64,000 nt of DNA from Achromobacter denitrificans NBRC 15125 (GTDB lineage: Bacteria > Pseudomonadota > Gammaproteobacteria > Burkholderiales > Burkholderiaceae_B): contig NZ_BCTQ01000006.1 in assembly GCF_001571365.1 (NCBI RefSeq), positions 62,001 through 126,000 on the forward strand, given 5' to 3'. Shown piece after piece: positions 57,758 through 64,000 of the stretch. The notes beneath the pieces are model-generated. The model saw nothing but the letters and a program-made list of their open reading frames with translations, did no database searches and was not told the DNA's origin. The number at the start of each line of letters is the position of its first letter. The first letter of the stretch is position 1. The position numbers and the translations under genes were made by a program.

Positions 57758-57871
57758 CTAGAAAAGTACCAGATGCTCGGCGCGGTCCGGCAGTTGGCGC
57801 AGCAGGGCGCGCCACTGTAGCCAGATCCTTGCTCCGGCCGGGATGGCGATGATGGCGATGACAGTCCACAT
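57758..57871 (-). CDS. 37-residue membrane microprotein upstream of the cysteine hydrolase
   Basis: ATG at 57871 is preceded by AGGAG with a 7-nt gap, the best ribosome binding site in this locus. The peptide begins MWTVIAIIAIPAGARIWLQW, one hydrophobic segment, and ends in a charged tail (RALLRQLPDRAEHLVLF). Single-span inner-membrane topology is likely. It lies between the operator and the hydrolase, as first gene of the transcript. It could be a leader peptide whose translation sets hydrolase expression, or a functional small membrane protein. No homologue known to me. Confidence 0.6.
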   Translation of the reverse strand: MWTVIAIIAIPAGARIWLQWRALLRQLPDRAEHLVLF

Positions 57872-57887
57872 GGTGAGGCTCCTGAAT

Positions 57888-57909
57888 ATTTCGCACGACC
57901 GTGCGAAAT
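57888..57909. promoter_or_regulatory. TetR operator before the microprotein-hydrolase operon
   Basis: Perfect ten-base arms ATTTCGCACG and CGTGCGAAAT with an AC spacer, 17 bp before the microprotein start. It is almost identical to the palindrome before the neighbouring tetR gene. Confidence 0.85.
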
Positions 57910-57947
57910 TAGGGGAAAGCAATGCGCCCGGGGCGGGGCGGCGGGCG

Positions 57948-58565
57948 CTACTCGATGTACTTGAAGCTGCGGTAGGTGGAAATCAGGCGTTCATAGGCGG
58001 CCCGCACGCGCTCGTGAGCCTTCGGGTCCCGCAGGAAGCGGGCGTCGTGCATCAGGCCGATCATCAGGCTGTAGACCTCGAACACCAGTTGCTCGGGATC
58101 CGTGTCCGGCCGCAGGTGGCCGGCCTCCAACGCCTGGTTTACGGTGCGCACCATGGCGGCGCGCCAGCGCCGCAGGTTGGTTTCCAGGACCGAGCGCAGC
58201 GGCGAATCCACGTCGTCGTACTCGAACGCGCCGGCCACATAAATGCAGCCGGTCAGCATCTCGACGTTGCTGGCGCGCTCGATCCATAGCGAGACCAGGG
58301 CGTTGAGCCGGGGCAAGCCGCGGGGAAAGGCCATGGCGGGGGTGAAGACCGCGGCCAGGAAGCGCTGGTCGTACTCGTCCAGCACCGCCTGCTGCAGGGC
58401 TTCCAGCGAACCGACGCGCGAGAACACACCGCTCTTGCTGATGCCCAGGCGCCGGGCGACTTGGCCGAGCGACAGGCTTTCCATGCCTTGTGCGGCGGCC
58501 ATGTCCAGCGCGGCGTCCACGATGGCCGCGAAGGTCAACTCGCTTTTTTCGGTCTTGGCAGTCAT
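57948..58565 (-). CDS. TetR family regulator of the cysteine hydrolase operon
   Basis: A 205-residue regulator. The N-terminal helix-turn-helix includes SLSLGQVARRLGISKSGVFS and RVGSLEALQQAVLDEY. The C-terminal domain (about 80-200; CIYVAGAFEYDDVDSPLRSV) is of the TetR_C type that follows YbiH-like helix-turn-helix domains. Its own promoter region has the 58573-58594 operator, and the following operon has a near-identical one. It is an autoregulated local repressor; effector unknown. Confidence 0.93.
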   Translation of the reverse strand: MTAKTEKSELTFAAIVDAALDMAAAQGMESLSLGQVARRLGISKSGVFSRVGSLEALQQAVLDEYDQRFLAAVFTPAMAFPRGLPRLNALVSLWIERASNVEMLTGCIYVAGAFEYDDVDSPLRSVLETNLRRWRAAMVRTVNQALEAGHLRPDTDPEQLVFEVYSLMIGLMHDARFLRDPKAHERVRAAYERLISTYRSFKYIE

Positions 58566-58572
58566 GGGATGA

Positions 58573-58594
58573 ATTTAGCACGACCGTGCGAAAT
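58573..58594. promoter_or_regulatory. TetR operator at its own promoter
   Basis: Arms ATTTAGCACG and CGTGCGAAAT with an AC spacer, one mismatch between arms, 7 bp before the tetR start. It matches 57888-57909 at 21 of 22 bases. Confidence 0.8.
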
Positions 58595-58620
58595 AAGCGG
58601 ATATTTTTTTCCGCCCATGT

Positions 58621-58652
58621 AAAAGGCCGGACAGCGATGCTGTCCGGCCTTG
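58621..58652 (-). terminator. terminator after malate synthase G
   Basis: AAGGCCGGACAGC and its exact complement flank a GAT loop; on the minus strand TTTT follows. It is 19 bp past the glcB stop. Confidence 0.9.
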
Positions 58653-58670
58653 TCACCGCGAGGGGGGCTA

Positions 58671-60845
58671 TCAGGCCTGGGCGGCCTTGAACTCCAGGCG
58701 GTACTTGTGCAGCAGCGGCTCGGTGTAGCCGTTGGGCTGCGTCAGCCCTTCGAACACCAGCGCGCAAGCGGCCTTGAACGCCAGCGAGGTATCGAAGTGG
58801 CCGGCCATCGGGCGATAGAGCGCGTCGCCGGCGTTCTGGCCGTCGACCACCTTGGCCATGCGTTTGAACGTTTCCATGACCTGTTCGCGGTTGGTGACGC
58901 CGTGGCGCAGCCAGTTGGCGATGTGCTGGCTGGAGATGCGCAGCGTGGCGCGGTCTTCCATCAGGCCGACGTTATGGATGTCCGGTACCTTGGAGCAGCC
59001 CACGCCCTGGTCGATCCAGCGCACCACGTAGCCCAGGATGCCCTGGACGTTGTTGTCCAGCTCTTGCTGGATGTCGGCGGCGGACCACTTGGAGCGGTCG
59101 CCGACCGGCACGGTCAGCAGGCCGTTCAGCAGATCGTCGCGCACGCTGTCCAGCTTGGTGCGTTCCAGTTCCTGCTGGACGGCTTGCACGTCGACCTGGT
59201 GATAGTGCAGCGCGTGCAGCGTGGCGGCGGTGGGCGAAGGCACCCAGGCGGTGTTGGCGCCGGCCTTGGGGTGCGCGATCTTCTGTTCCAGCATGGCGGC
59301 CATCAGGTCCGGCATGGCCCACATGCCCTTGCCGATCTGGGCGCGCCCGCGCAGGCCGGCGTCCAGGCCGACCAGCACGTTGTTGCGTTCGTAGGCCGTG
59401 ATCCAGGCGGTGGACTTCATGTCGCCCTTGCGCAGCATGGGACCGGCCTCCATGCTGGAGTGCATTTCGTCGCCCGTGCGGTCCAGGAAGCCCGTGTTGA
59501 TGAAGGCCACGCGCGCGGCGGCGGCCTCGATGCACGCCTTGAGGTTGATGCTGGTACGGCGCTCCTCGTCCATGATGCCCATTTTCAGGGTGTTGCGCGG
59601 GAGCTTCAGCAGGTCCTCGACGCGGTCGAAGAGCTCGCTGGCGAAGGCGGCCTCGGCCGGGCCGTGCATCTTGGGCTTTACGATGTAGACGGAACCGGTG
59701 CGCGAGTTCAGCTTGCGTTCGCGGTCCGGCAGCGCGGCTAGGCTGGTGACCACCGCGTCCAGGATGCCCTCGGGAATCTCGCGGCCTTCGCGGTCCAGGA
59801 TGGCCGGGTTGGTCATCAGGTGGCCGACGTTGCGCACGAACATGAGCGAGCGGCCGTGCAGTGTGAGCGAGGAACCGTCGGGGCGCGTGTAGTCGCGGTC
59901 GGCGTTCAGCTTGCGGGTGAAGGTCTTGCCGCCCTTGGTGACGGCTTCGGTCAGGTCGCCCTTCATCAGGCCGAGCCAGTTGCGGTAGATCTGGACCTTG
60001 TCGGCCGCGTCCACGGCGGCGACGGAGTCCTCGCAATCCATGATGGTGGTCAGCGCGGCCTCGACCAGCACGTCCTTGACGCCGGCGGCGTCGGTGGCGC
60101 CGATGGCGTGCGCGCGATCGATCTGGATCTCGAAATGCAGGCCGTTGTTCTTGAGCAGGATGGCCGAGGGCGCGGATGCCGAGCCTTGGTAGCCGATGAA
60201 TTGCGCGGCGGCCTTGAGGCCGGTCGAGCCATTGGCGAGTGCGACGCGCAGCTGGCCGTTCTCGACCGAGTAGCCGCGCGCGTCGGCATGCGAGCCCTCG
60301 GCCAGCGGAGCGGCCTCGTCGAGGAAGGCGCGGGCGCGGGCGATGACGGCGGCGCCGCGTTCCGGGTTGTAGCCGCCGCCGGTGTCGCCGGGCGTGGCGG
60401 GGATGGCGTCGGTGCCGTAGAGGGCGTCGTACAGGCTGCCCCAGCGCGCATTGGCGGCGTTCAGCGCGTAGCGCGGATTGGACATGGGCACGACCAGCTG
60501 CGGGCCGGCCTGCTGCGAGATTTCGGTGTCGACGTTATCGGTGCTGGCGCGCACCGAGGCGGGCTGCGGCAGCAGGTAGCCGATGCCTTCGAGGAATTTG
60601 CGGTAGGCGGCGGGATCCGCGATGGGACCCGGATTGGCGCGGTGCCAGGCGTCGAGTTCGGCTTGCAGGCGATCGCGTTCGGCGAGCAGGGCGCGGTTCT
60701 TGGGGGCCAGGTCGTCCACCAGGGCCGCGAATCCTTGCCAGAAACCGTCGGCATCCAGGCCGGTGCCGGGCAGCGCTTCCTGTTCGATGAATTGATTGAG
60801 ATTGGCCGCCACTTGCAGGCCGTGGTGCTGGATGCGTTGAGTCAT
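58671..60845 (-). CDS. glcB: malate synthase G
   Basis: A 724-residue single-chain enzyme that condenses glyoxylate and acetyl-CoA to malate in the glyoxylate/glycolate pathway; full length. Seen: the magnesium-binding and catalytic region with [53 protein letters not shown] and [19 protein letters not shown], and the catalytic loop near [23 protein letters not shown] 60845 gives the normal [12 protein letters not shown] start. It is divergent from glcC, with a palindromic GntR-type site in between. Confidence 0.97.
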   Translation of the reverse strand: MTQRIQHHGLQVAANLNQFIEQEALPGTGLDADGFWQGFAALVDDLAPKNRALLAERDRLQAELDAWHRANPGPIADPAAYRKFLEGIGYLLPQPASVRASTDNVDTEISQQAGPQLVVPMSNPRYALNAANARWGSLYDALYGTDAIPATPGDTGGGYNPERGAAVIARARAFLDEAAPLAEGSHADARGYSVENGQLRVALANGSTGLKAAAQFIGYQGSASAPSAILLKNNGLHFEIQIDRAHAIGATDAAGVKDVLVEAALTTIMDCEDSVAAVDAADKVQIYRNWLGLMKGDLTEAVTKGGKTFTRKLNADRDYTRPDGSSLTLHGRSLMFVRNVGHLMTNPAILDREGREIPEGILDAVVTSLAALPDRERKLNSRTGSVYIVKPKMHGPAEAAFASELFDRVEDLLKLPRNTLKMGIMDEERRTSINLKACIEAAAARVAFINTGFLDRTGDEMHSSMEAGPMLRKGDMKSTAWITAYERNNVLVGLDAGLRGRAQIGKGMWAMPDLMAAMLEQKIAHPKAGANTAWVPSPTAATLHALHYHQVDVQAVQQELERTKLDSVRDDLLNGLLTVPVGDRSKWSAADIQQELDNNVQGILGYVVRWIDQGVGCSKVPDIHNVGLMEDRATLRISSQHIANWLRHGVTNREQVMETFKRMAKVVDGQNAGDALYRPMAGHFDTSLAFKAACALVFEGLTQPNGYTEPLLHKYRLEFKAAQA

Positions 60846-60948
60846 GCGGTTCTCTAGCGGTAAGTGAGGCTGGCCGGCGCCGCGCGCCGGGCGGATTTGT
60901 CGTGACATCATCGTTCGCGCTAGCCGCAATGTCCATATCAAAACCCGC

Positions 60949-60959
60949 TGGTCATACCA
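60949..60959. promoter_or_regulatory. GlcC-type operator copy 1 (glcB side)
   Basis: TGGTCATACCA, a perfect palindrome of the TGGT-N3-ACCA form bound by FadR-subfamily GntR regulators, 104 bp before the glcB start. Confidence 0.7.
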
Positions 60960-61056
60960 GTTTATTTTCCCGAGTCCCGGAAAAAATCCTATTTTTATGG
61001 TTTTATATCAGCTACTTACCGAGGCGTGATCTGCTGGCCCTCGCCAGGGGCGGGCT

Positions 61057-61067
61057 TGGTCATACCA
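61057..61067. promoter_or_regulatory. GlcC-type operator copy 2 (glcC side)
   Basis: The same 11 bases as at 60949, with a further ACCACTGGT overlap on its right side. It lies 16 bp before glcC, consistent with autoregulation. Confidence 0.7.
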
Positions 61068-61083
61068 CTGGTCCGGAGGGCGC

Positions 61084-61848
61084 ATGTACGCGGAAACAGA
61101 AGAAAAACCCCGCCAGGTGGCGGACGAGGTCGCCGAGCGCATCGAGCGCCTGATCCTGGACGGCGTGCTCAAGGCCGGCCAGGCGCTGCCGTCCGAACGG
61201 CGGCTTACCGAGAAGCTGGGCGTGTCGCGCACGGCGCTGCGCGAAGGGCTGAAGCTTCTGCGCGCGCGCGAGATCATCCATACCTCGCAGGGCAAGGGCT
61301 CCTTCGTGGCCCAGATCTCCAAGGTGGATGCCGGGCCGCTGATGCACTTGTTCAACTCGCAGCCTCGCACGCTGTACGACCTGCTGGAAGTGCGGTCGCT
61401 GTTGGAGGCGGAGTCGGCGCGGCTGGCGGCCATCCGGGGCACCGAGGCGGATTTCATCATGATCCGCCGCCGCTATGACGAAATGGTGGCGGCGCAGGGC
61501 GCGGACACCGACACGACGACGCACGCGCACCTGGACCATGCCTTCCACCTGGCGATCTGCGAAGCCTCGCACAACCCCGTGCTGGTGCATACGCTGCAAT
61601 CGCTGACCGACCTGCTGCTGGGATCGGTCTTCGCCTGCGTGAACAACCTGTATCACCGCGAACCCGAGAAGCGGCAGATCGACCGCCAGCACACGCGGCT
61701 GTTCAACGCCGTCACCGGGCGCCAGCCCGAGCAGGCGCGCAAGGCGGCGGCGGATCACGTGGACAGCGTGCGCCAGAGCCTGTCGGACATCGAACAGGAA
61801 GAGCAGCGCCTGGTTCGGGCGACGCTGCGCCTGGAGGGCTGGACCTAA
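61084..61848 (+). CDS. glcC: GntR/FadR-family glycolate regulator GlcC
   Basis: A 254-residue regulator strikingly like Escherichia coli GlcC along its length. The winged helix has VAERIERLILDGVLKAGQAL and PSERRLTEKLGVSRTALREG; the FCD ligand domain has PRTLYDLLEVRSLLEAESAR, DHAFHLAICEASHNPVL and FACVNNLYHREPEKRQIDRQ. The FCD metal-site His are in the last two segments. It responds to glycolate in enterobacteria and activates glc genes. Here it stands divergent from glcB alone; the glycolate oxidase subunits are not in the window. Confidence 0.94.
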   Translation: MYAETEEKPRQVADEVAERIERLILDGVLKAGQALPSERRLTEKLGVSRTALREGLKLLRAREIIHTSQGKGSFVAQISKVDAGPLMHLFNSQPRTLYDLLEVRSLLEAESARLAAIRGTEADFIMIRRRYDEMVAAQGADTDTTTHAHLDHAFHLAICEASHNPVLVHTLQSLTDLLLGSVFACVNNLYHREPEKRQIDRQHTRLFNAVTGRQPEQARKAAADHVDSVRQSLSDIEQEEQRLVRATLRLEGWT

Positions 61849-61850
61849 GC

Positions 61851-62972
61851 CTAGCGGTCGGCCGTGGCCTGGCCGGCGAGCGCCAGCGGCTTGCCCGCGT
61901 AGACCCGGCCGTAGCGGTTGTGCACGAAGGTCTCCAGATCGATGGCTTCCTGGCCGACGAATCCGCGCTGCGGCAGCACGCCTTGCGCCACCAGGTCGAG
62001 CGCGGCGCAGATGCCCGCCGCGGTGGACAGCTGGATTGCGCTGAGGCGATGGCCGCCGACGTCCGCGCCGAAGATGCGGACCGGGTAGGACTCTTCTTCC
62101 AGCCGCCCATTGCGGCGACCCGATGCGGACGCCTGGATCACGATCACGTCCTGTTCGGTGGTGGGAATGGCCGCCTCGAAAATTTCCTTGAGCAGGTCGC
62201 GGCGGTCGCGCAGGCGCAGGTCGTTGAGCAGCAGTTTCATGATGCCGCAGTGGCCGGGGTAGCGCACCGACTTGTAGTCCACATTGCGCGCGCGGCCGAG
62301 CAGGGTGGCGGGCAGGGTGCCGAGGCCGCCCGACGTGTTAAACGCCTCGTACTCCACGCCGTCCAGCGCGAAGGTTTCGTAGCCTTCCAGCGCCGGCACG
62401 CTGGTGAGCTGTCCGTCGACGATGGCCTCGCACGGATTGCAGTATTCGTTGATGAGCCCCTCGGTGCTCCAGGTCAGGTTGTAGCGCAGGCTGTTGGAGG
62501 GATAGCGCGGCAGGGCGCCCACGCGCATGCGCAGGTCGAGCAACGTGTCGAAGCGGCGCGCCAGCGCGTTGCCGACGATGCCGATGAAGCCGGGCGCCAG
62601 GCCGCATTGCGGCATCAGCACGCTGCGCGCGTCTTGCGCCAGCAACTGGATGGCATGCGTGCTGGCCACGTCTTCGGTCAGGTCGAAGTAGTGCACGCCG
62701 GCCTTTGCGCACAGGCCGGCCACCGCGATGGCGCGATGGAAGGGCAGCGCATTGACGACGGCGTAGCGGCCTTCGATGCACCGCGCGAGCATGTCGTCGT
62801 CCGAGATATGGCGGGTCTCGCAGCCGAGTTCGGCCACGGCGCGCAGGCGGACGGGGTCCTGGTCGGCAACCAGCACTGAGTAGTCGCCGCTGCGCTCCAG
62901 CATCAGGGCGATGGCAAAACCGATCTTGCCGGCGCCCAGGAGCAAAACGGGGCGGGGGGAGGCGTGGGACAT
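61851..62972 (-). CDS. saccharopine dehydrogenase-like oxidoreductase
   Basis: A 373-residue NAD(P)-binding oxidoreductase of the saccharopine/lysine dehydrogenase superfamily. N-terminal Rossmann motif VLLLGAGKIGFAIALML, then AVVNALPFHRAIAVAGLCAK, YFDLTEDVASTHAI and LMPQCGLAPGFIGIVGNALA; the substrate domain contains TSGGLGTLPATLLGRARNVD. Lysine 6-dehydrogenase-like or spermidine synthase-associated roles are both possible. Its stop lies 2 bp from the convergent glcC stop, an accidental neighbour functionally. Confidence 0.85.
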   Translation of the reverse strand: MSHASPRPVLLLGAGKIGFAIALMLERSGDYSVLVADQDPVRLRAVAELGCETRHISDDDMLARCIEGRYAVVNALPFHRAIAVAGLCAKAGVHYFDLTEDVASTHAIQLLAQDARSVLMPQCGLAPGFIGIVGNALARRFDTLLDLRMRVGALPRYPSNSLRYNLTWSTEGLINEYCNPCEAIVDGQLTSVPALEGYETFALDGVEYEAFNTSGGLGTLPATLLGRARNVDYKSVRYPGHCGIMKLLLNDLRLRDRRDLLKEIFEAAIPTTEQDVIVIQASASGRRNGRLEEESYPVRIFGADVGGHRLSAIQLSTAAGICAALDLVAQGVLPQRGFVGQEAIDLETFVHNRYGRVYAGKPLALAGQATADR

Positions 62973-63106
62973 GGCGCGGACTCCTGCGGGATGGAGGGAG
63001 GAAGTGGCCTCATCCTATGCTCGGGCGCTGTCGATGTGTAGAGGCTAAAGCGTCGTATTGGCCGTAAGTAACGTTGTTTTGACTTAATTTAATGTCGAAT
63101 CGTCAA

Positions 63107-63139
63107 AAAAGAAGCCCCCCGGCTTGTGGCCGGAGGGCT
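63107..63139 (-). terminator. terminator after the three-repeat DUF4148 gene
   Basis: On the minus strand AGCCCTCCGGC pairs with GCCGGGGGGCT (one mismatch) around CACAA, then TCTTTTTT. It lies 42 bp past the stop. Confidence 0.85.
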
Positions 63140-63180
63140 GGGGGGGCGCTGGCCATGGCCGGGGAGGCCATGGAGGGGGA

Positions 63181-63573
63181 TCAGCTGCCCAGGGGCGGGT
63201 AGTCCAGGTTGCCGAAGGTGACCAGGCCTTCCGACTTGGCTTGCGCCAGTTCGGTCTGGACCTGGGCGCGGCTCAGCGTCGTGGCGCGTTCGGCAGCGGC
63301 GACAGGCGGGTAGTCCAGATTGCCGAAAGTCACTTCACCGGCGTTCTTGGCCTGGGCCAGTTCGGCTTGAACTTGTTGCGAGGTCAGGCTGGACGTCTGG
63401 GCGATGGGGGCGGGATAGCCCTCTTCGCCGAACGTGTATTGGCCCGATACCTTGGCTTGTTGCAGTTCGGCCTGAACCTGGGCGCGCGTGGGGCCTTGGT
63501 CGGCTTCGGCGGCTTGGGCGCCGGCGGCTAGAACGGACATGGACAGCATCAAAGCGGTAGCAAGGGTTTTCAT
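63181..63573 (-). CDS. DUF4148 domain exported protein with three repeats
   Basis: A 130-residue protein. The signal peptide MKTLATALMLSMSVLAAGAQ is cleaved near AQAAE. Three repeats follow: TRAQVQAELQQAKVSGQYTF, TSQQVQAELAQAKNAGEVTF and SRAQVQTELAQAKSEGLVTF, each trailed by a YPAP/YPPV/YPPL turn. This is the same family as the tandem pair at 55345-56038, but with Ala-Lys in place of Ala-Arg and one extra unit. The TATCTA-type palindromes of that pair are absent here, so it is under other control. ATG 63573 has GGAGG upstream. Confidence 0.85.
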   Translation of the reverse strand: MKTLATALMLSMSVLAAGAQAAEADQGPTRAQVQAELQQAKVSGQYTFGEEGYPAPIAQTSSLTSQQVQAELAQAKNAGEVTFGNLDYPPVAAAERATTLSRAQVQTELAQAKSEGLVTFGNLDYPPLGS

Positions 63574-63725
63574 GGCAGACCTCCGATGTCTTGAGCTTGG
63601 GAGCCGAACCGCCGGCGTGATTGCCTGGGAGTTCGCTTGCTGTGTCCCGATGAGATGCATTCTGTGCCCAAATAGCCCTGGGATAAACCCTTATTCCCTG
63701 AAAACATCTTTCCAAAATATGGGCT

Positions 63726-63777
63726 AATCGGTTTCCGATTCACCAAATGGCACCATTGGTGGCGGTATTTCCATTTG
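63726..63777. promoter_or_regulatory. cluster of palindromes upstream of the DUF4148 gene
   Basis: AATCGG-TTT-CCGATT (63726-63740), CACCA-T-TGGTG (63751-63761) and a nesting pair CAAATGG/CCATTTG (63744-63750 and 63771-63777) lie within 52 bp, in an AT-richer patch 150-200 bp before the DUF4148 start. They are probable regulator sites. Confidence 0.4.
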
Positions 63778-64000
63778 ATGACGCAATAGGTAGTGCCTGC
63801 CTTGGGGCAGGCAGCCAGAGAAGTCGGCGACGACGGACCGGTGCCGGGAAAGAGGCACGGAGGGAGCGGCACGGAGGATGGCCGAGGGAGACAGCTCGCG
63901 GAGAGGACGCGAGAGTTGGGGGAAGACTGGGAGGAGGAGGCAGGTCTGCGGCCCCCCGGGGGAACGTCCCGGGGCCGGAAGATCGAGACGGTCAGCGGTT
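63778..64000. other. right-hand edge without a recognisable gene
   Basis: A perfect eight-base hairpin TGCCTGCC-TTGG-GGCAGGCA (63794-63813) is followed by about 150 bp of strongly purine-rich plus strand (GGA and GAG repeats) to the window end. Short open frames exist on the plus strand running off the edge, but none has a convincing composition. I see no RNA gene that I can name. Confidence 0.4.

Noticed and set aside
63880-64000. Open plus-strand frame starting ATGGCCGAGG and running off the right edge
   Set aside because: A GGAGG precedes it, but the product is Arg- and Gly-rich low complexity, and alternative frames are equally open; not supportable as a gene.

Overview
The window is a GC-rich chromosomal segment of a betaproteobacterium of the order Burkholderiales, family Alcaligenaceae. 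It looks most like Bordetella or Achromobacter. The evidence is the ribosomal, aroKB and dgt gene content, a Bug-family binding protein, system II cytochrome c biogenesis genes (ccsB, ccsA, with a DsbD/DipZ homologue), DUF4148 proteins and a GlcC/GlcB pair. I saw no rRNA, tRNA, insertion sequence, prophage or CRISPR array. The window is mostly core genome with small accessory or regulatory islands.

Layout. 1-6000: the start of an ABC-type amino-acid binding protein, an alpha/beta hydrolase divergent from an AraC regulator, a DUF2938 membrane protein divergent from an ArsR-rhodanese fusion across a 9-bp-arm operator, an aldehyde dehydrogenase and an LpxO-like hydroxylase. 6245-15290: the complete spc and alpha ribosomal operons (rplN to rplQ, with secY, infA, rpmJ and rpoA). 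A good sigma-70 promoter lies about 250 bp upstream, and the S10 operon is not directly upstream. 15387-18183: a HIT protein, cutA and dsbD. 18269-27505: an IclR regulator, a flavin dehydrogenase, an SDR, a branched-chain-type ABC importer with a LivM-LivG fusion, and a DMT exporter. Together these suggest uptake and oxidation of an unknown organic acid or aromatic substrate. 27554-35636: hemB, engB, a dihaem cytochrome c4, ccsB, ccsA, lysA, lptM and cyaY. 35808-41235: PBP1A, aroK, aroB and dgt. 41261-49444: an M20 amidohydrolase with a Bug protein and a divergent LysR regulator, a GST, uvrA and an MFS transporter. 49745-50257: ssb.

50403-54978 is the part most worth attention. It is a compact five-gene unit ending in a Ycf46-type AAA+ ATPase. 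Its partners are a 570-residue protein with coiled-coil regions and a membrane hairpin, two unrecognised soluble proteins and a 65-residue Ala/Pro-rich peptide. I know of no described function for it. A 26-bp perfect inverted repeat follows it.

55170-56821 is a local regulon. Two tandem, 88 percent identical DUF4148 exported proteins and a tetR gene each have a TATCTA/TAGATA-type palindrome upstream. A fourth palindrome sits on what looks like a decayed duplicate of the tetR 5' end. 56837-58594 is a second TetR regulon: two nearly identical 22-bp operators, one before the regulator and one before a 37-residue microprotein and a cysteine hydrolase. 58671-61848 is malate synthase G with its GlcC-type regulator and two identical 11-bp palindromes. 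The window ends with a saccharopine-dehydrogenase-like gene, a three-repeat DUF4148 protein and a 427-bp stretch with no recognisable gene.
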